Below are positions 27,040-40,449 of a stretch of 64,000 nt of DNA, in pieces. The stretch is from positions 28,076,322-28,140,321 of the forward strand of contig CM022671.1 in the NCBI GenBank assembly GCA_012295275.1, given 5' to 3'. The notes below the pieces were generated by a model. That model saw nothing but the letters and a program-made list of their open reading frames with translations. It was not told the DNA's origin and did no database searches. Both the position numbers and the translations under genes were made by a program. How positions within the stretch are numbered: the stretch's first letter is position 1; each line of letters starts with the position of its first letter. The stretch is from Chrysomallon squamiferum (Eukaryota; Mollusca; Gastropoda; Neomphalida; Peltospiridae).

Positions 27040-28576
27040 ACTAGATCCTTTCATTTATTACTCCACCTATAAACGCATATACTCATCCAAATTTAAAAGG
27101 AGAAAAATAAACCCTCAGAAAATGGCTGATATTACTTTAAATAGCATATTAAAGAAACAAGCTACACAAAAGAGAAATAAAAAGAAGATATTTCATTAGA
27201 CTCAGTCTTTTTAGTCAAAAACATCAGTGATAGTTTTGTTTAACAAATTAAATATATTTCATCATAATATAAACATTATTACTACAGACTATTAACAGTA
27301 CAGTTTTTATTGTATTTTTCTTTCATTTTATAATTACAATGACTAAAAGGACAAATTGATTGTAAACTATGTAAAGTCACAAGAATAACAATACAGGACA
27401 TTAAAAATTACAAATTCTCCAAAAAAATTATAATATTGACACAATCAAAGAACTAAGGTTTTTTGGTATAGGTTTTGGTTTTAATATTTTAAAATGTAAA
27501 ATAAAAATCAGAATCTATTTGTCAGGTGGAATTTTAATATTTAATCCTGTACCAAAAAATTCACATTCTAAATAAAATTCAGATAGCTGTAAATTACTTC
27601 AACATCTACCATATCATTTATGTCAGTTTAGTTTGAAAAATGAAAATGTTTGTTTTTCAAAAAAATGCAATACCAAACTTAACATTTTCAAGATACATGT
27701 CCTGACATAAAACATTAAACATGCTTGTGTATGTGCATCTGTTAATTTTTTTAAAGATATCAATAATTTATTATGTAAATGTTTTTTTATACCTTTAATT
27801 TAAAAATCTTGAACTGTTAATTACAATCTTAAAAAGTATTAAAACGTTTACAAGATATTATTTACTGACTTTTCAGTATATAAATTTAGATAAAAGTAAT
27901 CTTACACTTGACCTTAACCCTAAACATTAAACCTAAACCTAAGTCTAGTCTGCCCATTTAATGGAATGAAAACTTGATACTGACGGAAAATGTATTTTTT
28001 AAAATAATAAATATAGGTAACTTGAGCATGTTTATTGCCAATTTAAAAATAATATTGAATGGTACGTTGATACAAACGTACATTACTATATTACAGTATA
28101 TACTCATGATATATCTATAAATAAAATATACACACGATACAGCAAATGATATTTACTAAAGTACCTTTCAAGTTATAACAGAAATGTCATATAATCGACT
28201 ACGTAAAAATTTTAAAATAAATATATTAATTTCCATTTTATGACAAACTAAACACTGCTTGAATATCAATTACTGTGTTTACTAATTTATCTCTGATTCA
28301 CCGGTGAAACAGACCACTCCCACCTATGCAGTTGACAGTTTAATGCTATTTCATCTTATTCCGTGGATTTCACAAAGTTCTACAAAACAGTTATGGCACG
28401 CTTTATATACGTTCAACCTATGAATACTTAAAATAATAAATGTCCAATTGTTAATGAAAATAGTGGCATTTTGCTTGGTAACACCTCCGTTAACTTGGGT
28501 TCACCAGTCGAGATGGCGAGTTTATCAATGGCCTCACACCTACCGCTTTTAGAGCAGCCAAACGGTCCTTCGTCAT
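336..28576 (-). CDS. STX1: Syntaxin-1, N-terminal part (plasma-membrane t-SNARE)
   Basis: Coding exons, 5' to 3' on the minus strand: 28544-28576, 25214-25294, 16925-17024, 16434-16508, 6345-6418, one of 3881-3989 or 3564-3672, and 336-409. All have GT/AG borders and phases that join, giving 182 residues. The start [11 protein letters not shown] is the invertebrate syntaxin-1 N-terminus. An acidic stretch, [39 protein letters not shown] and [11 protein letters not shown] follow the Ha, Hb and Hc helices of the Habc domain. Exon 7 carries the linker hinge [19 protein letters not shown], which includes the Leu-Glu pair of the closed conformation. The SNARE motif and transmembrane anchor must lie beyond the left edge. 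In the family, syntaxin-1 pairs with SNAP-25 and synaptobrevin and binds Munc18 to drive synaptic vesicle fusion. Introns are unusually long (up to ~9.9 kb). Identity is very secure; only the 3' half is missing. Confidence 0.96.
410..3563 (-). other. STX1 intron 6 (no gene seen)
   Basis: About 3.2 kb of AT-rich intron between exon 6b and exon 7. It holds TAA microsatellites at 1066-1106 and 2731-2760 and several poly-A/T runs. The short open frame at 1865-2080 has no recognisable motif and no splice context. Confidence 0.7.
1066..1106. repeat. TAA trinucleotide microsatellite
   Basis: Perfect AAT/TAA run in STX1 intron 6. A similar run is at 2731-2760. Confidence 0.9.
3564..3672 (-). CDS. 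STX1: STX1 alternative exon 6b (canonical-like)
   Basis: A 109-nt exon after a TTGTCCTAG acceptor and before a GTAAGCAGG donor. It encodes [19 protein letters not shown] followed by [17 protein letters not shown]. This is nearly the invariant animal syntaxin-1 sequence ([26 protein letters not shown]), so 6b is probably the ancestral or default version and 6a the diverged copy. The last base A joins exon 7 (CT GGT AGA...) to give [13 protein letters not shown], as in the family. Confidence 0.93.
3881..3989 (-). CDS. STX1: STX1 alternative exon 6a
   Basis: A 109-nt exon preceded on the minus strand by TTTTGTTTTAG and followed by GTAAGATAC. It enters in phase 0 and leaves after one base, exactly like exon 6b 208 bp further on. 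It encodes [19 protein letters not shown] followed by [17 protein letters not shown]. This corresponds to the end of helix Hc and the start of the linker (about residues 120-154 of vertebrate syntaxin-1A). It differs from exon 6b at about 11 of 36 positions, mostly conservatively (L/I, V/I, E/D, S/T). The less conservative changes are Lys to Leu in the RKF motif and Ala to Lys after DYN. Because 109 is not a multiple of three, including both exons or neither shifts the frame, so the pair should be mutually exclusive. Which copy is used in which tissue cannot be told from sequence. Confidence 0.9.
3990..6344 (-). other. STX1 intron 5, with an unidentified open stretch
   Basis: Mostly AT-rich with a poly-A run at 4109-4133 and an AAAT repeat at 4444-4484. 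Between about 5738 and 6145 the composition becomes more complex, and the minus strand is open for 135 codons (for example [39 protein letters not shown]). I do not recognise the product. It could be a remnant of a mobile element or a degraded retrocopy. Nothing shows that it is expressed. Confidence 0.35.
4444..4484. repeat. AAAT tetranucleotide microsatellite
   Basis: Perfect AATA run in STX1 intron 5. A 25-bp poly-A run lies nearby at 4109-4133. Confidence 0.9.
7814..8146 (-). mobile_element. hAT-like non-autonomous element remnant, copy 1
   Basis: The left part (TTTTACCTCCCCCTC...CACCCTTCC...TTGTTTATTATGAAATAT) and the right part (CTGCCGCCC...CTAGGCACTAGCCTAGAAAG) match the reverse complement of the element at 60667-60921. 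Its middle is longer than in that copy. Its outer ends have diverged, so no terminal inverted repeat or target duplication can be read here. It belongs to the same family as the TSR1 intron copy. Confidence 0.6.
11700..11724. repeat. TA dinucleotide microsatellite
   Basis: Perfect TA run in STX1 intron 4. Confidence 0.9.
17025..25213 (-). other. STX1 intron 2 (~8.2 kb, no gene seen)
   Basis: An AT-rich intron separating ...MEEFFDQ from [10 protein letters not shown]. It contains a 35-bp imperfect tandem duplication at 20563-20632 and AATA-type microsatellites near 17960-18020 and 22400-22445. Two adjoining plus-strand open stretches (22767-23329) are less AT-rich than their surroundings but have no recognisable motif. 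Confidence 0.6.
20563..20632. repeat. 35-bp imperfect tandem duplication
   Basis: Two adjacent units begin AAACATTCTGTGCT and end TGTCTTCAAATA. They differ at a few central bases. No coding or structural role is evident. Confidence 0.8.
25415..25640 (+). mobile_element. Mariner-superfamily (Tc2/Tigger-like) DNA transposon remnant
   Basis: The stretch TTTGGGACCAGAAGTATTTT...CAGATTTTGGAATAC and, further on, CTTTTATACAATATTTTTAA strongly resembles, from memory, a Tc2/Tigger-type mariner family known from vertebrate genomes. The typical terminal TIR is not clearly preserved. It lies in STX1 intron 1. Family assignment is tentative; a repeat-library search would decide. Confidence 0.45.
26333..27003 (+). 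mobile_element. Tigger/pogo-type non-autonomous DNA transposon (TA target)
   Basis: The left end reads CAGTATACCCTCACCTGTTT. The right end, reverse-complemented, reads CAGTATTCCCTCGCTATTCG. These terminal inverted repeats are flanked on both sides by TA within a TA microsatellite. The GC-rich TTCGCGG blocks at both ends stand out from the AT-rich background. CAG-starting termini with TTCGCGG and a TA target fit TcMar Tigger/pogo elements. At 671 bp it is too short for a transposase and none is seen. It sits in STX1 intron 1. Confidence 0.85.
27004..27036. repeat. TA dinucleotide microsatellite
   Basis: A run of TA directly abuts the right end of the Tigger-type element. A shorter TA run (about 26315-26332) abuts its left end, so the element inserted into a TA microsatellite. 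Confidence 0.9.
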
Positions 28577-29524
28577 TTTCGCACCAGTTTACTAGTCAAA
28601 AAATGACTATTATTTGCAAATAATCCAAAATCTTTTTTCTAGGCCATACATTTAGGCATACAATGTATTGAAGCACAGCTCAAATGACAAGGATCAAATC
28701 AATACAATTTTAATATTTGCATGTACACCGTCTCCATTTTTGCGCATGTCAAGATTTCTTCTTCCGCTTCTTGATAAACGCGCCACCTTCAAATTTGACA
28801 GGTGCCTGTTTAAAAGCTAGTTCATTATCATTTTATGTCTATTTTACTGTAGCTGAACATGCATTTATATAAATTTAATGTTATTTAAATTTATGTAATT
28901 CTATTTAGATTTTTTTTTAGCTTCATAACAACGAATTTGCATAAGAAAGCATCTGTTAAAATTAACTAAATTTAATAAAAACGATTAACTGCTGAAGTCT
29001 GTAGGCAAGTACCATTAGAAAATTTAAATAAAGAAAATTTTGATTCTAGAATTAATAGATTTCAATATAATAGATTGTGTTAATAAAAACTTCGCAACAT
29101 CCACATTAATCATAAGTGATAACATTTATAAATTAATGATGGATTGGTTTCGTTCCGGATCAGCTATTTTATCTTATGCTTTTCTTTAAAATCCAAAAAT
29201 TATGTTCATACGGATGGCATGCTAAAAAAAGAAAAAAGAAAAGAAAAAAAAAAAGGAGCTGAAGACAACACTGCTGAGGGTATTCAATCTGAACATAGTT
29301 ATGTATTTACTTTTACTTTGTTTAATATTATAACCATTAATAATTTGAAATATTAATATAAAATAATAATAATAAAATAAGTATTATAGTAGGAATTGCA
29401 TTCTTTATTAGCAAGCATATATATGTGCATATACATGTGCATGTTGCATTTGTTTGTGAAGTGAGTTTATTTTATTTTATTTTTCTTCAATTTATAAAAT
29501 CAGATCAGATATATCGTAAGGTTT

Positions 29525-29525
<1 letters not shown>

Positions 29526-29563
<38 letters not shown>
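29526..29563. repeat. CA dinucleotide microsatellite
   Basis: An almost perfect CA run in the STX1-RAN intergenic region. Confidence 0.95.
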
Positions 29564-29565
<2 letters not shown>

Positions 29566-30156
29566 GATTAGCTGAAATATAACTCATTGACTGACGAAAC
29601 TGCATTTTGTTTTATTATTATTATATATATATTTTAAAGACATCTTTTATGCAATAAAGCATTAGGAATAAATAATCTGAGTAGTGATCGGCAATATGAA
29701 TTGTAATTTCGCTGGAGCAATTTGTGAATGTTTTAGTAAAAGCAGAACTAGCCATGAAACTTTTAAGACTAACTCATTATTTCAAATTAAAAATTAATTA
29801 AGAACATCAGCGTATATTGTAGCAGACGGAGAAAGTCTATTATTATGGCGCCCGCTGCTTAGTAGATTACATAATACGGCCTCACGTAATGCGAGTAACT
29901 CGAAACCTTAATTACATTTTTATTTAAACTTTAATAAATACTATTTAAGTTTAATCCGGTAAATCTAAAATTATTTTGAGACTGGTGGGCGTTCTAAATG
30001 TACAGTATTTAAAAGTGGATAGCAGAGCATTATATACTCACTTTTCTTTGATCATTTCCCACCTACAAATGTTATTTTCGTCGCATATGTTTCGCTATTG
30101 GTTTTATTTTTCTTGCTATTCAGTGGTATAAGGGAAATAATTCATTATAACTTACA

Positions 30157-30611
30157 GGTACCGAACCATTTATCAGCCAAGCTTGGGACCGGAGGAGTTC
30201 TGGATAAAGGTTAAATGTATACTTCAAATACAAAAAATCAATGAAACTGTATTTAATAGAGGCAAATTATTATACCGTTTGATCTTTATTAATCCATTAT
30301 AATTCTTAAAATATCTTTAGAGAAAAACATGTATTCTATTTTTATAAACAATGAAGATTAAAGAACAGAAAGAACATTATTTAAAAGATACAGTTACAAA
30401 TTAAGACAAATTTCTTAATACATTTAATAAAAAGAAGGGAGGAAAAAAAAAAAAAAAAAGAAGAAGGAAAAAAAAAATTAAAACTTATATTAGAAGATAA
30501 CCTGTACCAAAATAACTGCTGCCAAGCGCCGAGTATTACAATAATAATAATAATAATAATAACCGGTTTTCTAGATTTTCCGGATTTCTGGAAGCCGGAT
30601 AAATGGTTCGA
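30157..30611. mobile_element. Inverted-repeat (MITE-like) element
   Basis: The left end CGAACCATTTATC (from 30162) recurs inverted at the right end (to 30610: GGATAAATGGTTCG). CCGG-containing subterminal blocks lie on both sides. The interior is A-rich and contains a TAA repeat. The pattern fits a small non-autonomous DNA transposon, perhaps pogo/Tc2-like because of the TTATCCGG-type end. Target duplications are not clear. Confidence 0.5.
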
Positions 30612-32456
30612 TAGTTTATTTTATTAAAGGGTGCGGATGTTGATCAGACGTAAAATATAGGTACTAACAAAATTGGTCTCTATAATAATAATAATAATAA
30701 TAATAAAAATAATAATAATAATAATTATTATTATTATTGTTGTTGTTGTTGTTGTTATCTTTCTTTCATACATATTAAAAAAAATAATAATAATGAAATT
30801 ATTATTTATTTATTATATTATTTTATTTTATTGTATTTTATTTTACAGTAATTTAATACATTAAAAAAAAAAAAAAAAAAAAGCATTTTACTTGGAATTA
30901 GAATCCGGTTGCTATATGTCTGAGCTGCACGTGCTAAAATATTTCCCACGTTATCACTTTCCTCCTGTACTAGTAAATACTTTGTATACGTATTATGTCG
31001 TTCTTCTCATATTGGTGAACATGTATTTTTACGGATATATATTTTTATCCCACCTTTAACATAAAGACAGAAATGAAAAAAAGCCAATAATTTCTTTGCT
31101 AAATATTATTAAAATATATTTGCAAAATACAAATTGCGATTTCATTGATGATTCGATTATTACGACATAAAATTAATGGAACTGTCTCTTTAATTATTTG
31201 CTCTCTTTTTTTGTTTTGTTTTTACAAGTATGAGTTTCGTCAAATTTCTTTGTATTTTATTTACCGACGAAATACAAACATTAACCAGCAGATAATTTTA
31301 ATTACTAGTGTTTTGTTTAAGTCGGACTGAGAATTTGCATACAGGGCGCACCTAATTTTAAAGTTAGTCATTAAATAGTTTGGATGCCTCATCTATTTCA
31401 TCGACTATCGTAAAAAAATTAGTTGTTGTATAAGCATTCACTTTTATGGTCCTCGATGGCAGCTGTTGTAAATTTTCTACTAAATAAGTTATTTTGATGT
31501 TGTAACCTTGTTCGCAAAGAGGAAATCAGTTTTATGAATTGTTGAGTGCATATTTAACTTTTAAAAGTATCTGTAAAATAAATTAACAAAATAATCAGAT
31601 CATAATTAAGTATTGTTTTCTTTATTTGTATAGTTATTCTTCACTGGAAATTGAAAAGTATATATAGTCACCCTTCCAGAAGTGCAGTAAATTAAATGAT
31701 TGATACACTGTATTTATTTATTTATTGGTTGGTTGGGTTGTCGGTTCGCTTTCTTCTAAGCTGTCTTTTCACGTTAAGCCAGAAATATAGTCCGGTTCAG
31801 CAATGAAATATTTGCATTACTAAATTTCTATGCATTCATATATTATGTTCGATAGCACTTTTTATACATTTATGTTGGCGTGATGTGAATGTGTAAAAGT
31901 ATATGTGCGGGAGTGCAGCGTGTTTATGTATCTGCATCAGAGCTTTAAATTATATCATAACAGTAGTTCATTTTTATAGATATGTAAATATATAAAAGAC
32001 AGTATAATATGATATGAAAAAATTAAAAGGATAATACTAAATTGTTTAATGAGACTTAAACATTTCAAGTTTTAATAATATAAATCAAAGCAACTTCATT
32101 AAAGAAGTGACAAATGTTAACTGAATTAGAAAAAGATAAGATGTATTAAACATTAGAGGTGGATTCGAGATTATAAGAGAATGCATTAAAAAAATGAAAA
32201 AGAAAAAAATATATATATAAAAAAAAAAAAAAAAATAATAATAAAAAAATAAAAAAATAAAAAGAAGAAAGCTGGATTCCAGTGAATCGGTGACTCGTCG
32301 TTTGGTGGTTTTTTTTTGTTGTTTTTTTCTCGCAGGTAATGCTGGGCCGATTTTTCGTTATCTTATTCTGCTCATTCAGTGTGTTAGATTTTTTTATGTC
32401 AGCATCATTACAACCTTTGTGAATAAACCTGTGGACATGGATTATTTCGGAAAGTG

Positions 32457-32488
<32 letters not shown>

Positions 32489-32499
32489 CGTATAATTCT

Positions 32500-32765
32500 T
32501 GTCCTGTTTGAAATCTCCAATATCTCGCGAATTCGCACAGAGCGCGAGAATCTGGCAAGGATATCGTGAACTGAGCCTCTTGATTCGCAGATAGCCGATA
32601 TGTTCCGAATTTCTACGATCGACGCAACTTCCGCATGGAAAATTACTCGCGCCAAAACCGGTTCAAACTGCCTAGAGAAAAAAGAAATTTTATGCGCATT
32701 CATTTTTCTAGTTCAGCTCCATCGTTCGGAAATAGATTTGTAATCCAAAGAACATCGTATACATC
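32500..32765 (+). promoter_or_regulatory. Candidate RAN promoter and non-coding first exon
   Basis: A CpG-rich island in AT-rich DNA. TCTCGCG at 32523-32529 and its inverse CGCGAGA at 32543-32549 form a spaced inverted repeat similar to the TCTCGCGAGA core-promoter element of animal housekeeping genes. Downstream, ATC/GTAAGT at 32765/32766 is a strong donor that could end a 5' UTR exon. It would be spliced to the acceptor TTCATAG at 33706, which lies 11 bp before the RAN start codon. The transcript start itself cannot be read from the sequence. Confidence 0.5.
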
Positions 32766-33717
32766 GTAAGTCTTTTCGTGATGATTAATCGTGGAAACTG
32801 TAAATTTTAAAGAGATTGTTAATATATGTTGCTCTTGAAATAGAAAATAAATCCGCTAACTGGAATTTTCCCCTCAACGGTCATAATTATTTACAATATT
32901 CAGGAAATGTAATAATTTTATATGATAAAAATTGTGTTTAAATATAATGTGATAACATAAAATGAACAATTTTGGACACAGTCTTGAAGAAATTAATAAA
33001 TGGGACTAGGGCGCCTGAACTGGAAACGAAAATCGGAATGAATAACAACTAATATTAATATAAAAAGTTGTATAGACTAGAGCAGACACATTATGATTGT
33101 TGTTATGCAACTTACGGTATAAACAATAAGAAACTGTTTTTTTTTATTTAACCATTCATTTGGTACGTGAATCCGTAAACCTGTACTTTCTTTTCTGACG
33201 TTTTTTTCAAATCGTACTACAATTTGAATTTATATCAAGCTTATTGTTATGATCATATGTTTTCATTCTTTTTCGATTACTTTGAATTTGAAGATCGATC
33301 TTTTTTTATTCGTTTGTTTTTGTTTTTAATACTCTCAAATGATTTTAACTGGATTTAAATACGACAACCATAATCTAAGATGTTAAATGGCAGATAAAAT
33401 TGTATACTGAAATTTTGGATATTCATCACATTACGGTTTGTGTTATGATCATTCAACCACCATTTACTGATTTAGGTAGCAGAATGAGAATGTGAAGTAA
33501 ACATTTATACTTACTAGCCTTCATTTTTCAGTAAATCATTTTTGTTTATATATATAGCTGAAATATCAACTTGTTTTGCATGACACATGAAACATAGTTG
33601 TGTATACATAGAGTAAGTAAAATTGTGTACTTGATCAGAATATTGTAATAATTATTTATTTTTGATTTTCTTATTAAAATTTTAATTTTTTTTTTATCCT
33701 TCATAGGTCAATTAAGT

Positions 33718-35774
<2,057 letters not shown>

Positions 35775-37072
35775 GCAAGATTTTAATTACTTTGTGGACT
35801 TTTTTTTAATAAAATGAGACAAATTCTTTGGCAGCACAGTGATTTACATGACAACTGAGTTGGATGAATAGAAATAATATTCGACCAGGTTAAGTTGCAT
35901 CAGAAGAAAATAAAATAACGGTCAAATAATGTGCTGTTTAGTTTATAAAATGGGTTAATTTTTGGAAGAGAAACAACAAAGAAAAAATATATGCTGTTCA
36001 CCTATACTTTTGTGCTGTGCTTCAGTAGTTGATACATGACTACTTCCGACTCTGATAGTGGACTTAATCACAGGAGTCTTTCAGCGTGCTTTTAATACAG
36101 GAAATTAGCAGCAAAAATTCTCAGACTGTTTTGGATTTCATTATTTTTCTGTGTCTTGTGCGACAGATGTGTGCTCGAAGAGGAAAAGCTGCTTAGAACT
36201 ATGAAATGAAATTATTTAAATGTAAGTTCTCACTCAGTGATGCCACATATTTAAAATAAAAGTTACCTTCAATTGTGGTTTTTGTTATTTTTTTAACACA
36301 TCCTTAGTATATTACATGCACAAAATCTGATGGTTCTACCAAGAATATTAGCCTGTATAGAATACTTGGGCCACATAGAGTCCTACCAGCAAAGCTTGTT
36401 GAAGAACATGGACAGTATTTTCATTTTTCCTGCAACCCCTCTATGCAAATATTAAATAATTCACTATTTTATCATCAATTTTATTTTATTTTGTTCATGA
36501 AGTTATGGAAATATTGACGTGGTTGCCGTATAAAAATGAGAGTACAGAATCCAGCATTAATGTATGTAACAAAAGAAATATTGAACTGAAAAGAACAAAT
36601 TGAAAAATAAATACCTCATTTTCGAGTGATTTATAAATACTTGTATATACATTGTGAAACTTATCTAACGACAAAACAGTAAATCAAGCTTTTTAAACAG
36701 TTGTCATCAAGTACTAATTGGTAATTGTATAAATAAAGGACAACAAATATTTAAAGCACTGTAAACTAAACCAGTTTTAGAGGATGTTTCATCTAAAGAA
36801 AAACTGATGTTATAATGGAAATGTGTGTTAAATTTCCATGTTGCAGAAACTGCACTGAAACACATAATAAAATTCATCAAACTGTTTCATTCCTTGAACT
36901 CTGGGTTATTTACAATCTCAAGAAATATAATGGACACTTCAGTACATGAATATTTTTTTTATGAAGGCACATTGTGAGTGGAATGGAACTTGGGGTTTCA
37001 GCTGCATTATTTAATATACATATATATATATAAAAAGGTTTATCACAGACAATAATTTTAATCTAGAGATGA
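35775..37072. other. Convergent RAN-CPAP 3' region
   Basis: About 1.3 kb shared by the two 3' ends. It contains several AATAAA hexamers on the plus strand and, for CPAP, ATTAAA on the minus strand at 37011-37016, just after its stop codon. A short TA repeat lies near 37020. No gene is seen. Confidence 0.6.
35808..35813 (+). promoter_or_regulatory. RAN polyadenylation signal candidate
   Basis: AATAAA 34 bp after the stop codon. Further AATAAA hexamers (about 35909, 36256 and 36733) could give longer 3' UTRs. Confidence 0.45.
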
Positions 37073-40000
37073 CTAGCATACTCTGTCCATAATGACATTT
37101 CCATCTTTGTCCTTCAATCTTATCCTGCCTGTTGAGTATCTTGTTTCTTGGCGACCATCTGGGTACACTGTTTTCACTGTACCATCAGGATATTCACGTT
37201 TCTGAGGACAAAAAAAAAGAAATCAAATTTAGTTTTTAGAATATACTGATAAAAACATTTATAGTTTTCGTAATTGTATTTGAAATAAAATTATTAGTGA
37301 TGATGATCAACTGAATTATCAAATGCATACCTTCACACAATTATGTATACGGGTCATTCCGTGTCAAATCACCCAATGGTTTAAACCCGACCGTCTCAGA
37401 TTTTTATGAAACTTGGTATACTTGTTGACTGGGATCCCACAGCACCAAATCTGACATTTTAGCTCAATCAGACCAGTGGTGTGGGAGATACGGCCCACGG
37501 AATTTTGAGATTTTTGCCAAAAATGGGTGTGACCACCAACCTTAGAACCCTCATATCTCAGGAACTACTGGGCCAATCTTCACAAAATTGGTATTGTTAC
37601 AAAGGCAAAATGACAAGGATACCAAATCTGCCAATTTTGTTTAGTTTGGAAAATATTGGAGTACCTTGACCTTTTGACCTTGAAATTGACCGTGTGGATC
37701 ACGTGATCTTGAGATGACCTTTATTGAAATTTAATCTCCCACATGTTAACTAAAACATATAAAAGTTTCCTGGGTGTAATATTTTTTGTTTAGCCACAAT
37801 ATAGATTTAAAAAATGCACATACCTGAAAATAACACCTTTTCAGCCATTAACATCTGATTGACTAAAACCTGAATGATCAATTCTGGATGCTAGGAATCA
37901 CCATCTCTCTTGATCATCGAGTAAGACATTGTAGGCCTACATGTATGCATAAAGTTCACATATAAAAGTTTCCTGGGTATAATATTTTTTGTTTAGCCTT
38001 AATAGAGATTTAAAAAAATGCATACCTGCATGGATGATTGATACAATGCATTACAATGTACATTTTCTCTGAGACTAAAAACTCATCTTTGGAGTTAAAA
38101 CCCACCTGACATGTCTGAAGGAATGCCTGAAGGATATGAAAAGATGCCAAATGGCATGACATGTTCTACACAATCAGGCTCAATGCATTTTTTAAATCTA
38201 TATTGTGGCTAAACAAAAAATATTACACCCAGGAAACTTTTATATGTTTTAGTTAACATGTGGGAGATTAAATTTCAATAAAGGTCATCTCAAGATCACG
38301 TGATCCACACGGTCAATTTCAAGGTCATAGCAAAGGTCAAAAGGTCAAGGTACTCCAATATTTTCCAAACTAAACAAAAATGGCAGATTTGGTATCCTTG
38401 TCATTTTGCCTTTCTGACAATACCAATTTTATGAAGATTGGCCCAGTAGTTCCTGAGATATGAGGGTTCTAAGGTTGGTGGTCACACCCATTTTTGGCAA
38501 AAATCTCAAAATTCCGTGGGCCGTATCTCCCACACCACTGGTCTGATTGGGCTAATATTTCAGATTTGGTGCTGTGGGATCCCAGTCAACAAGTATACCA
38601 AGTTTCATAAAAATCTGAGACGGTCGGGTTTAAATTTCTTTTTTTTTGGGGTAATTTGACACAGAATGACCCATACTGATAAAAATTACTGATAACATAA
38701 TTTTAAGCTGGGGAGTATCTTTGTAACAGTTTTTTGAGACAACAGGATTTAGATCTAATGGGGCTTATGTCCATTATAAATCAATTCCCAAAAATCTCAC
38801 AAACCTTAAACTGCTCTGTGTGTATTTCTCTCTGACCATTTGGAAACTCCATTGTTTTGTCACCATTACTCTCAACTCTAATGACAGTGCCATCTGGAAA
38901 TATGCTTTCTTCTGATCCATTTGGAAAAAGATATTTTATTGTTTGATCTGGAAATGTGATTTCTTTTGTTCCATCAGGATAGTGTTTTTCTATTTGATCA
39001 CTAAAATAAATTTTAAAAAGAAACAATTACAATTTAGGTTCTCACGATGTCAAACAGAAGACTAACAAATAAGAATGGTTTTATGAAAAATACTAATATA
39101 TTAAATTAAAAAACCCACAAGATTCATGTTTTGTTGCATTATTTTCATTACTAAGTTTAATATAAATGAATATATTTTTACTTTTTATAGAGATTGGCAG
39201 TTAATAGTAACTACAACAGCATTTATTCCCTATAATCGAGTTTGGTAACAAAATATTATGAGAACAAGTTTTTATTAGTATTCCTTACTTTTGAAACTGA
39301 AGTATCTCTAATCCATCTGGATATGTAGTATGGGTAGTTTGGGCATCAGCAAAAAAATAAACCTGTTTAAGGAAAAAGATGTGATATTTATTGAGATCGG
39401 TGAATGCCACAGAAGGATAAACATGCATCTCTGCAATGATTGTTCGACTTATTTTAATAATAAAGTGTTTTACAGGTGCATATAATTCATTGTCATAAAT
39501 AAATAATATATACATACATCTTTGAAATCTGTCACATACACAGACAATAAAACATTTAGTAAGTTGATGCTGCTGTTAATAGAAATATATGAACAAAAAA
39601 TACATTTAACTTACAACTCTCTGATCTGGAAAAATCTGTTTGATGTCTCCATTAAAAAAGGAAACAACTATGGACTGACCATCAGAAGATATCTCCTTTC
39701 TTGTTCCATTTGAGAAGAGAATTTCCCGAGCACCATTTGTATAAGTCCGTTCTATCTAAAAATATATTCACCAAATTGAACGTAAGTTATCAGTAATATG
39801 CCAAAAATGTTCAATTCTGATTAATATTTTAAGGTTCCTTTTAATGTTTTATTTTTAAAAATTGTATCCAACAAAAACAAAACTATGTATTATGTCATAC
39901 TAAATACATTTACATTTAATTATATTATAAATGTAAAGGAATAATTCAATGCACCCACTATTTTTGCTTTCAAAGATAATAATAAAAAAAAAATGTTACT

Positions 40001-40449
40001 TCTTTATGCACCTTATAAATAAAAAGTATACCAAAAACAGATTTGGCATCTTATCTTGTTTTTTAATGTTTAGTATAATTTATATTTCATTCTCCAGATT
40101 AATTCTAAATCAAAATCTTATATTTTTCTTATGTGATTTGAAAACATAAAAAACCCCTAATAATCTAGACATATATTTTAAAAAAAGGAACACTCAATTT
40201 AAAAATAAATTTTCAGATTACAAAACAACGAACATCATATATGTTCTAATAAAATAATTTTTATAGTTGAATTGAAGAATTCTACTAGAAAGAAATTTCT
40301 TCACCCTTCCATCAGGATTCAGTAACTCTTCAAACTGACAATCTCCTTTGTCTATACCAGGATTCTGAGAGATGAATTTGGCAGACTGCTTACGAGGTAT
40401 ACTGTTATTCACAGATGGTGGGAAACCATTATCCTTCATTTCAGGAATG
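37073..40449 (-). other. CENPJ: CPAP C-terminal TCP/G-box domain exons
   Basis: Five exons encode a run of short beta-hairpin repeats of the form (F/Y)P(D/N)[109 protein letters not shown]. This is the single-sheet G-box of CPAP/SAS-4, the STIL/Ana2-binding end. The preceding exon (40982-41141) is Ser/Pro/Ala-rich linker. Nothing is missing compared with the family. Confidence 0.93.

Larger units (their letters stand above)
28577..33717. other. Divergent STX1-RAN intergenic region
   Basis: About 5.1 kb between the STX1 start codon and the RAN start codon. The part next to STX1 (to ~28800) is less AT-rich and contains GCGCATG and AACGCGCC, and should hold the STX1 5' UTR and promoter. Further on are a CA microsatellite (29526-29563), an inverted-repeat element (30157-30611), mixed ATA/ATT/GTT repeats (about 30683-30755), a 30-bp poly-A run (32457-32486) and the CpG-rich RAN promoter candidate. 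No additional gene is supported. Confidence 0.6.

Noticed and set aside
30673-30864. Poly-Ile/Val open frame
   Set aside because: It is a translated ATA/ATT/GTT microsatellite.
32146-32703. A 185-codon open frame on the minus strand upstream of RAN
   Set aside because: Half of it is poly-Phe/Lys from poly-A/T runs, and the rest overlaps the CpG-rich RAN promoter. No splice partner or family motif is visible.
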